Shown one piece after another: positions 55,512 through 61,741 of a stretch of 61,741 nt of DNA. The notes beneath the pieces are model-generated. The model was not told the DNA's origin. It worked only from the letters and a program-made list of their open reading frames with translations, and did no database searches. Within the stretch, counting starts at the first letter, position 1, and each line of letters begins with the position of its first letter. Source of the stretch: Chitinispirillaceae bacterium. Its GTDB lineage: Bacteria; Fibrobacterota; Chitinivibrionia; Chitinivibrionales; Chitinispirillaceae. Both the position numbers and the translations under genes were made by a program. Location: contig JAFGHA010000215.1 in assembly GCA_016930275.1 (NCBI GenBank), positions 1 to 61,741 of the forward strand, written 5' to 3'.

Positions 55512-56335
55512 ATCCGCTCCGTCCGCCGTGATTTCGGCACATATTGTACATTCAGCAGCATGATTGAATCCGCCTTTTCATCATCCCCGTTGACTGCATC
55601 CCAGATCTCTTCGCGGAGAGCTTCAATACGTTCACGAATTTTCTTTGCTGTTTTTGAACTCACACTCAACAACATCGAAGAAATATACCGTTTTTCCGGG
55701 GAGAGTTTCATCAGCGGCTCAATCGATTGAATAATCCACTCCCGGTTGATCTGTTTGACCTGGTCCCGCAGTGTTTCGGGCGGTTCGACCACCAGATCGG
55801 TAACCGCATACTTTCCGTCTGATTGCTGTGTCACCATACCCCAGTCACAAAGATCCCGTATATATTTTTTCACCTGTGCCGAAGGAATCGGCGGAATGGT
55901 GAAACGTCCGAGTGCATCGTAGTCACCAGAAAAATCTGTCGCCATAAGTGCGGTGCGGATGAGTGCGTACCGGTAATCCTGATAATATTTGCTCTGAATG
56001 GGATTAAGCCGGGCAAAACTGCTTCGATTACGACGGAAAAGAATTTTACGGTAGAGTTCCTGCTGTTCATCCTGGTCCCTCGTCTGCCGGTAAGCCACCA
56101 GCAACCTGAAAAATTCCGCTTCAATCTCGGAAAGACCGAATACACCGATCATTTTCCCGACCGCATCCCTGCTTAGTTTCCGCCGGCCTTTAATGACATC
56201 GTTGAGAAACCCCGGGTTGGAAAAAGAGGCTTCCGAGGCGAATTTCCGGTAAGTATACGAGGGGTCCTCCTTGCAACGAAGCTCGTACCGGTGTTGCAGG
56301 TAGAGACGAAAATCATCGTATTCATAAATATTCAT
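55508..56335 (-). CDS. TIGR02147-family (DUF4423) protein, putative regulator
   Basis: The 275-residue protein starts IYEYDDFRLYLQHRYELR and has the N-terminal helical block FSNPGFLNDVIKGRRKLS, which reads like a helix-turn-helix, and a second half containing VKKYIRDLCDWGMVTQQ, resembling a winged-helix. These features match TIGR02147, a family expanded in Fibrobacter and relatives and rare elsewhere. Regulation of the coupled lipoprotein gene is an inference from gene order. The ATG at 56335 is the only reasonable start, and no clear ribosome binding site is visible. Confidence 0.88.
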   Translation of the reverse strand: MNIYEYDDFRLYLQHRYELRCKEDPSYTYRKFASEASFSNPGFLNDVIKGRRKLSRDAVGKMIGVFGLSEIEAEFFRLLVAYRQTRDQDEQQELYRKILFRRNRSSFARLNPIQSKYYQDYRYALIRTALMATDFSGDYDALGRFTIPPIPSAQVKKYIRDLCDWGMVTQQSDGKYAVTDLVVEPPETLRDQVKQINREWIIQSIEPLMKLSPEKRYISSMLLSVSSKTAKKIRERIEALREEIWDAVNGDDEKADSIMLLNVQYVPKSRRTERI

Positions 56336-56768
56336 TGAGGAACCACCCGATTAAGGATTAGCACTATCATAGTAAATATACCACCACATTTCATGATATT
56401 CAATATTATTTATTTTTATTGATTACATAATAAAGGCTTATTTGTTTTTTTTATGACCATTTTAAGCTTGTAACAATTCAATTATTATTTTATCTGATTA
56501 CACTTTTCCCGGTATCCATTCCTGATAGGAAACAGGACTATAAACCGGAGCACCTCTACTGTAACCGGAAGTACCGTTTTCCGTGCTGAATCCCCCGACC
56601 GGCCTTCGAAAAAAACCTTCCCCGCTAAACAAGTATTTGACCTTCAGCGGGGATTTTCGTATTTTAAGTGTTTGCTGTTCGGAATTTTCCGGGATGTGGT
56701 TCTCCCCATCGATGTCAGGTTTTCGAAAACCGGAGCCACCGGATGGCTTTTTGCATCGAATAGATTCA
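56336..56768. other. A/T-rich regulatory region upstream of the TIGR02147 gene
   Basis: The segment 56340-56510 is markedly A/T-rich (many runs such as TATTATTTATTTTTATTG) against a GC-balanced background and probably holds the promoter of the TIGR02147-lipoprotein operon. Nearer the tRNA, TCCCCGCT (56619-56626) and AGCGGGGA (56646-56653) form an inverted repeat followed by TTTTCG, a weak terminator candidate. No gene is supported. Confidence 0.5.
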
Positions 56769-56843
56769 GGGCGATTAGCTCAGTTTGGTTAGAGTACTAC
56801 CTTGACATGGTAGGGGTCACTGGTTCGAGTCCAGTATCGCCCA
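56769..56843 (+). tRNA. tRNA-Val (anticodon GAC)
   Basis: The sequence folds into a 75-base cloverleaf with acceptor GGGCGAT/ATCGCCC, a D arm GCTC/GAGT, anticodon stem CTACC/GGTAG with loop TTGACAT (anticodon GAC, reading GUC/GUU), and T arm ACTGG-TTCGAGT-CCAGT. All stems pair. CCA is not encoded. It lies about 100 bases upstream of thrS. Confidence 0.96.
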
Positions 56844-56941
56844 TTTTTCACACCTCATATTCATCTTTTCGCTGCAGCGTAAAAAGGATGTGTATGGGGT
56901 AAGTTATATTTATCCCGGATTTTGGGACCGGTAATTCACGT

Positions 56942-58846
56942 ATGAAAATCGTTTTACCCGACGGTGCAACCAGAGAAATCGCTGACGGCAGTTCCGCACT
57001 TGAGTTCGCGAAGAGTGTGAGTCCCCGACTGGCCAAGGAAGCGGTTGCCGCCCTGATCAATGATCAGCCTGCCGATCTAACCCGTTCTCTCCACGACAAC
57101 GATCGCGTGTCGATTCTGACATTCGACAGTACCGAAGGAAAACAGGTTTTCTGGCATTCATCGTCACATATTCTCGCGCAGGCGGTTCAGGAACTCTTCC
57201 CGGACGCGAAACTGGCCATTGGCCCCGCCATCGAAAACGGATTTTATTACGATTTCGATACTGAACGCCCCTTCTCTCCCGACGATATTGTCGCAATTGA
57301 AAAGAAAGCGAAAGAAATAATCGCCCGCAAACTCGATGTCATCCGGAGCGAACCATCCCGAGAGGAACTTCTGGCATACTACCGCGAACGCGGCGAAATT
57401 TATAAAATTGAGTTGCTCGACGATATCCAAGGTTCGCCGAGCGTTTACCATCAGGGCGACTGGCAGGACCTCTGCCGTGGTCCGCATGTGGTCAACACCG
57501 GCAGTATCAGGGCATTCAAGATACTTTCCATTGCGGGTGCCTACTGGCGCGGGAACGAGAAGAACAAGATGCTGCAGCGCATCTATGCCATCTCCTTCCC
57601 CAAGCAGTCGCAACTTGACGAATACATTTCTCTTATTGAAGAGGCGCAGAAACGCGACCACCGCAGGCTGGGAAAAGAACTCGACCTGTTCTCTTTTCAT
57701 CTTGAAGGGGCCGGTTTCCCTTTCTGGCACCCGAAGGGTGTCCTGCTCTACAATCTGATTGCCGATTTCAGCAGATCCCTGCACCTCAAGGCCGGATACC
57801 GGGAAGTCAGAACCCCCATCATTCTCAACGAGGAACTCTGGCACCGCAGCGGTCACTGGGACAAATACCGGGAGAACATGTATTTCACCGAAATCGACGA
57901 GGCGACCCACGCGGTCAAGCCTATGAACTGTCCCGGTCATCTGCTCATCTACAAAAACAGCGCACATTCCTACCGGGATTTTCCGCTCAGGTTTTTTGAG
58001 TTCGGTCTGGTACACCGTCACGAAAAAGCCGGCGTACTCCACGGTCTGTTTCGCGTCCGTCAGTTTACACAGGATGACGCCCATATTTTCTGCACCCCGG
58101 ACCAGATCGAGGATCAGGTTACCGATGTAATGCAGTTCATCATGAACATGTACCGGATTTTCGGATTTGAAAGCTATAAAATCGAACTCTCCACCCGGCC
58201 CGAACAGTATATCGGTTCACCCGAAATCTGGGAACAGGCGGAGACAGCACTCAAGAATGTGCTCGAACACCGCGGGATCGACTATCAGCTCAATCCCGGT
58301 GACGGCGCATTCTACGGTCCGAAAATCGATTTTCATATTAAAGACGTTCTCGGCCGCAGCTGGCAGTGCGGTACCATCCAGCTCGATTTCAGCATGCCGG
58401 AACGGTTTGAACTCCAATATACCGATTCCGACGGACAACACAAAAGGCCGGTCATGATCCATCGTGCGCTTTTCGGGTCAATGGAACGGTTTATCGGAAT
58501 ACTGCTCGAAAATTACGGGGGGGCACTCCCCTTCTGGCTTGCGCCGGTGCAGGTACGGTTGCTGCCGATCGCCGACCGGTTCATTGATTTCTGCTCTAAG
58601 GTTCGTGTCGACCTCGAAAAAGCGGGCATCCGCGTCGAAATCGACGACCGGAGTGAGAAGATCGGGTATAAAATCCGCGATGCGGAACTGAAGAAAGTTC
58701 CCTTCATGGGCATCATCGGCGAAAAAGAGCAGGCATCGAACAGTGTTTCGGTCCGGGAACACGGTAAAGGGGATACCGGATCACTTTCCATCGAAGATTT
58801 CATAAAAGTGCTTGAAGAACATAACGTCACGGGTTCCACTTTATAG
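56942..58846 (+). CDS. thrS: Threonyl-tRNA synthetase
   Basis: The 634-residue protein has a TGS domain (1-62), the editing domain with HSSSHILAQA near residue 70, a class II catalytic core with MNCPGH (zinc Cys), RFFEFGLVHRHE (motif 2) and IHRALFGSMERF (motif 3), and the C-terminal anticodon-binding domain. It charges tRNA-Thr and edits mischarged serine. It heads the thrS-infC-rpmI-rplT-pheS-pheT order also found in E. coli. No T-box or obvious ribosome binding site is seen before the ATG. Confidence 0.97.
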   Translation: MKIVLPDGATREIADGSSALEFAKSVSPRLAKEAVAALINDQPADLTRSLHDNDRVSILTFDSTEGKQVFWHSSSHILAQAVQELFPDAKLAIGPAIENGFYYDFDTERPFSPDDIVAIEKKAKEIIARKLDVIRSEPSREELLAYYRERGEIYKIELLDDIQGSPSVYHQGDWQDLCRGPHVVNTGSIRAFKILSIAGAYWRGNEKNKMLQRIYAISFPKQSQLDEYISLIEEAQKRDHRRLGKELDLFSFHLEGAGFPFWHPKGVLLYNLIADFSRSLHLKAGYREVRTPIILNEELWHRSGHWDKYRENMYFTEIDEATHAVKPMNCPGHLLIYKNSAHSYRDFPLRFFEFGLVHRHEKAGVLHGLFRVRQFTQDDAHIFCTPDQIEDQVTDVMQFIMNMYRIFGFESYKIELSTRPEQYIGSPEIWEQAETALKNVLEHRGIDYQLNPGDGAFYGPKIDFHIKDVLGRSWQCGTIQLDFSMPERFELQYTDSDGQHKRPVMIHRALFGSMERFIGILLENYGGALPFWLAPVQVRLLPIADRFIDFCSKVRVDLEKAGIRVEIDDRSEKIGYKIRDAELKKVPFMGIIGEKEQASNSVSVREHGKGDTGSLSIEDFIKVLEEHNVTGSTL

Positions 58847-58855
58847 ACCAGAGTC

Positions 58856-58872
58856 AAAGGAGGCGGTTTATT
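58856..58872 (+). promoter_or_regulatory. infC ribosome binding site and AUU initiation codon
   Basis: AAAGGAGG (58856-58863), six spacer bases and ATT (58870-58872) form a strong initiation region for infC, in frame with the rest of the gene. In E. coli the AUU start makes infC translation sensitive to IF3 itself, allowing autoregulation; the same control is likely here. Confidence 0.88.
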
Positions 58873-59517
58873 AACAACAGATACCAATCATCAACCAGAG
58901 AAGACTCCACGCGCATCAATACCGCGATTCGCACACCGCGGGTACGGGTAGTCAGTAACACCGGAGAGGCACTGGGTATAATGCCGACCTCCGAAGCGCT
59001 TACGCAAGCCGAGGCAGTCGGCCTTGATCTGGTCGAGGTAGCACCGATGGCGGATCCGCCGGTGTGTCGCATTATGGATTACGGTAAGTTCAAATACGAA
59101 AAATCCAAAAAAGCCAAGGAAGCCAAGAAGAAACAGCATGTGATGCATCTCAAGGAGATCAAACTTCATCCGAAAACCGATGAGCACGATTTCATGTTCA
59201 AAATGGATCATGCACGGAAGTTTCTCCTGAAAGGCGACCGGGTTAAAGCGACTGTTGTATTCAGAGGACGTGAAATTACCCATATCGATTTCGGAAAAAC
59301 CGTACTAGATCGTCTCGATACGTTTCTGACCGACCTGGCGCAGGTGGAACTGTCACAGAAAATGGAAGGACGGAATATGACCTCCATTTACGTTCCCGAT
59401 AAATTGAAAATCAGGGATTACAATAAAAAAATGGAGCTTGAAAAGAAAAAGGAAAATGCCGAGAGCACAAAGGAGAATGTCGAGAACGCTACGGCCCCCC
59501 AAGCAGCGAATACTTAA
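58870..59517 (+). CDS. infC: Translation initiation factor IF-3, AUU start
   Basis: The 215-residue protein has the IF3 N-terminal domain ([37 protein letters not shown]), the linker helix and the C-terminal domain ([26 protein letters not shown]). The first ATG in frame (58981) lies after residue 37, inside the conserved N-terminal domain, so the true start is ATT at 58870 with a perfect Shine-Dalgarno. IF3 binds the 30S subunit and checks start codons. A Lys/Glu-rich tail of about 25 residues is extra. It lies 23 bases after thrS. Confidence 0.95.
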   Translation: MNNRYQSSTREDSTRINTAIRTPRVRVVSNTGEALGIMPTSEALTQAEAVGLDLVEVAPMADPPVCRIMDYGKFKYEKSKKAKEAKKKQHVMHLKEIKLHPKTDEHDFMFKMDHARKFLLKGDRVKATVVFRGREITHIDFGKTVLDRLDTFLTDLAQVELSQKMEGRNMTSIYVPDKLKIRDYNKKMELEKKKENAESTKENVENATAPQAANT

Positions 59518-59540
59518 CCTTTTCAATAACGGAGTACAGT

Positions 59541-59735
59541 ATGCCGAAGATGAAAACACGCAGTTGTGCGAAGAAACGTTTCAGCCTTACCGCGAACGGC
59601 CATCTGAAACGGAAGAAAGCTTATAAATCGCATATACTCAACAAGAAAGACCGGAAGCGTAAAAGAGGACTGCGGAAAACCACGCTGATTTTCGCAGGTG
59701 TCGAAAAGAAAATGCGCGCGATGATCGAAGTGTAG
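59541..59735 (+). CDS. rpmI: 50S ribosomal protein L35
   Basis: The 64-residue basic protein has the L35 pattern: [18 protein letters not shown] at the start and [16 protein letters not shown] in the middle. It follows infC by 23 bases with a GGAG site. Its stop codon forms the start of a tandem repeat. Confidence 0.96.
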   Translation: MPKMKTRSCAKKRFSLTANGHLKRKKAYKSHILNKKDRKRKRGLRKTTLIFAGVEKKMRAMIEV

Positions 59736-59770
59736 GAAGAACACAATCAATTAGGAAGAACACAATCAAT
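59733..59770 (+). repeat. Perfect 19-bp tandem repeat at the rpmI stop
   Basis: TAGGAAGAACACAATCAAT occurs twice in a row (59733-59751 and 59752-59770). The first copy begins with the TAG stop of rpmI. The repeat lies in the unusually long 217-base rpmI-rplT spacer. Confidence 0.95.
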
Positions 59771-59952
59771 AAGGTATTCAGGAGCCGGAATTCAGTAATC
59801 AGAATGAAAATGTTTCAGGTATTCAGGGTATCCTTGCCGCAATCAGCATAATTCCGGATGCTTTTTCTCTGAAATTATGAATTTTTCCCGCTGAGCGGGA
59901 TGGGTACTGAAGCAGTCGCAAGAAATCGTTTTTTATTTATAAAGGAGTTTCT

Positions 59953-60300
59953 ATGCCAAGGGCAAAAAACCGTGTTGCTTCACGGGCAAAAAGAAAAAAG
60001 CTGCTTGCCGCGACGTCAGGTTATTACGGGAAACGTGGCAGTTGTTCTTCCATAGCGAAGGACGCGTTTCTGCGTGCAGGCGTCTATGCCTACCGTGACC
60101 GCAAACAGAAAAAACGTCACTTTCATACATTGTGGATTATGCGCATTAACGCCGCGGCCCGACTCAACGGAATACCGTATGCGAAGTTCATGTCGGGACT
60201 CAAGACCAAAGGTATCGACCTCGACCGCAAAACGCTCGCACATCTTGCGCTGCATGAACCCGAAGCGTTCAAGTCGCTTGTTGAATCAGTCACAGTATAA
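59953..60300 (+). CDS. rplT: 50S ribosomal protein L20
   Basis: The 115-residue protein begins PRAKNRVASRAKRKKLL and contains GYYGKRGSCSS, AYRDRKQKKRHFHTLWIMRI and NGIPYAKFMSGLK, all typical of L20, which helps start 50S assembly. AAAGGAG precedes the ATG. The 217-base spacer upstream contains the hairpin CCCGCTGAGCGGG near 59888 and may hold an L20-binding autoregulatory site, as in other bacteria, or an additional promoter. Confidence 0.97.
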   Translation: MPRAKNRVASRAKRKKLLAATSGYYGKRGSCSSIAKDAFLRAGVYAYRDRKQKKRHFHTLWIMRINAAARLNGIPYAKFMSGLKTKGIDLDRKTLAHLALHEPEAFKSLVESVTV

Positions 60301-60303
60301 TGT

Positions 60304-61335
60304 ATGAGTGATTCACCGATTGCCGTCCCTCCGGCGGCACAGCTTGATGCACTATCACAAAAGGCCGAACAGGCCTTTTGTGCCATTACCGATGCAACCT
60401 CGGCCGAGCAGTTCCGTATTGCCTGGCTCGGAAAGAAGGGAACGCTCCGCGGCCTCCTGAAAATGATCAGGGACGTCCCCGAGGAGCAGCGTCGTTCCTT
60501 CGGTGCACGGGTCAATGAGCTGCACGATACCTACGAGGAAAAATTCGCCTCCGCGCCATGGCAAGAGCACGAACATACCGGTGCAGCAGCTTTCGATCCG
60601 GCTCTCCCGGGATTTCCATTTCCTCAGGGAAGTCTGCATCCGCTGATGAAGATCCGCAACGAGATTCGCGACATTTTCGTGAGCATGGGGTTTTCCGTCG
60701 CCTATGGTCCGGATATCGAAACCGATTATTACAACTTCGAAGCACTCAACTTTCCGGAGTTCCATCCGGCTCGTGACATGCAGGATACCTTTTTTCTCAC
60801 GGCCACCAGGGTTTTGCGGACGCATACCTCACCGGTGCAAATCCGTACCATGGAACTGGAACGTCCGCCGATTCGTTCGATCATGCCCGGACGCGTCTAC
60901 CGCAATGAGGAAATCAGCGCCCGCAGTTACTGTCTGTTTCATCAGGTCGAAGGGCTCTACATCGACCGGAACGTTTCATTCGCCGATCTCAAGGGTACCC
61001 TGCTCGCCTTCTCGCGGCGGTTCTTCGACGACAATACGAAGCTCAAGATCCGGCCGAGCTTTTTTCCGTTTACCGAACCGAGTGTCGAGATCGACGTCGA
61101 ATGTTTTCTCTGCAAAGGGAAAGGATGCAGCATCTGCAAACAGTCCGGCTGGCTCGAGGTACTCGGTGCCGGCATGGTGCATCCGCGGGTACTTGCCTCC
61201 GGCAATATCGACAGTAATGAATTCACCGGATTCGCTTTCGGCATCGGTATCGAACGCATTGCCCTGCTCAAATACGGTATCGAAGACATCCGTTTCTTTT
61301 TTGAAAACGATCTTCGTTTTCTCAGACAGTTTTAA
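60304..61335 (+). CDS. pheS: Phenylalanyl-tRNA synthetase alpha subunit
   Basis: The 343-residue protein has an N-terminal coiled coil (AWLGKKGTLRGLLKMIRDVP), then the class II core with GFSVAYGPDIETDYYNF, FHPARDMQDTFF, RVYRNEEISARS (motif 2), FFPFTEPSVEIDV and GFAFGIGIERIALLKYGI (motif 3). It forms the catalytic part of the (alpha-beta)2 enzyme. It starts three bases after the rplT stop. Confidence 0.97.
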   Translation: MSDSPIAVPPAAQLDALSQKAEQAFCAITDATSAEQFRIAWLGKKGTLRGLLKMIRDVPEEQRRSFGARVNELHDTYEEKFASAPWQEHEHTGAAAFDPALPGFPFPQGSLHPLMKIRNEIRDIFVSMGFSVAYGPDIETDYYNFEALNFPEFHPARDMQDTFFLTATRVLRTHTSPVQIRTMELERPPIRSIMPGRVYRNEEISARSYCLFHQVEGLYIDRNVSFADLKGTLLAFSRRFFDDNTKLKIRPSFFPFTEPSVEIDVECFLCKGKGCSICKQSGWLEVLGAGMVHPRVLASGNIDSNEFTGFAFGIGIERIALLKYGIEDIRFFFENDLRFLRQF

Positions 61336-61483
61336 TTCCCCCCCACCCCTGCCCCATCCCGGTGTGCGGGAGAGGGGAAAAGTAAATCGCGAATTCCCTC
61401 CACCGCAGGCCCGGGAGGGACAAAGGCGGGGACTGAAAGAAAATACTTTTCGGTTATCAATTAACATTTACAATGGCAACTCT

Positions 61484-61741
61484 ATGAAAATCGTCTACAG
61501 CTGGCTCAAGGATTTTGTCGATATCGACGTACCGGTGGAGGAACTCGCCGATGCGCTCACCGGTTGCGGCCTCGAAGTCGCCTCGATTGAACGTCTGCAT
61601 ACGCCTGAGGGTATCGTCGTCGGTAAAGTGCTCGAAAAGGAGAAACACCCGAACGCCGACCGGCTTTCCGTCTGCAAAGTCGACGCCGGTACCGGTACCC
61701 TCCTGACGATCGTCTGCGGTGCTCCGAACGTGCGGGAAGGC
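61484..61741 (+). CDS. pheT: Phenylalanyl-tRNA synthetase beta subunit, N-terminal fragment
   Basis: The first 86 residues run to the window edge. They show the PheT start MKIVYSWLKDFVDI, LTGCGLEV and the tRNA-binding (EMAP-type) domain HPNADRLSVCKVDAG and IVCGAPNV. The rest of the approximately 800-residue subunit lies outside. The 148-base spacer after pheS is C-rich with hairpin-like segments (CCCCATCCCGGTGTGCGGGAGAGGGG) resembling spacers near 24530 and 39940, so an extra element may lie between pheS and pheT. Confidence 0.95.
   Translation, partial: MKIVYSWLKDFVDIDVPVEELADALTGCGLEVASIERLHTPEGIVVGKVLEKEKHPNADRLSVCKVDAGTGTLLTIVCGAPNVREG

Noticed and set aside
56844-56941. T-box riboswitch upstream of thrS
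   Set aside because: The gap after tRNA-Val is only 98 bases and lacks a T-box sequence or antiterminator.

Overview
The window looks like a chromosomal segment of a Fibrobacterota-like bacterium (Fibrobacteres/Chitinivibrionia type), roughly 52-53% GC by eye. The evidence is a TIGR02147-type regulator (a family first described as Fibrobacter succinogenes paralogs) overlapping a lipoprotein gene, several secreted proteins ending in C-terminal sorting-type domains like those of type IX secretion clients, and a plant cell wall (arabinoxylan-type) enzyme island. The lineage call is inference from gene content; no rRNA is present.

Left part (1-24.5 kb): the end of a [NiFe] hydrogenase operon (large-subunit tail, two-cluster ferredoxin, maturation protease), an MFS transporter facing a TolC-type outer membrane protein, a UDPGP-family UTP-glucose-1-phosphate uridylyltransferase, a Cas4/AddB-like Fe-S nuclease coupled to a small secreted protein, a membrane glycosyltransferase, an RqcH-like protein lacking its N-terminal half, a B12-type radical SAM enzyme, a lone response regulator, a decayed cysteine synthase, a PAS-GGDEF-EAL protein, an exported archaemetzincin, a DUF975-TatD pair, and two adjacent asparagine synthetase genes, the second without the N-terminal cysteine.

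Centre (24.5-38.8 kb): a polysaccharide-degradation island with transposase relics at its left edge (IS3 type) and inside it (IS4 type). It encodes a GH10 protein, a HzsA-like dihaem secreted protein, a secreted protein of unknown function, a GH2 protein and two GH54 alpha-L-arabinofuranosidases that share a copied 5' leader. The GH10 and GH2 proteins each have a changed catalytic residue, whereas both GH54 copies keep theirs. Most secreted products here carry sorting-type tails.

Right part (38.8-61.7 kb): housekeeping and signalling. It holds mtnA, an atypical EF-G paralog, tRNA-Ala(GGC), adjacent glnS and gltX, a membrane Ser/Thr kinase, a tandem pair of HD-GYP proteins (one degenerate), the TIGR02147-lipoprotein pair, tRNA-Val(GAC), and the classical thrS-infC-rpmI-rplT-pheS-pheT cluster. 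infC appears to start at AUU, as in E. coli. No CRISPR array, prophage or complete insertion sequence was seen.
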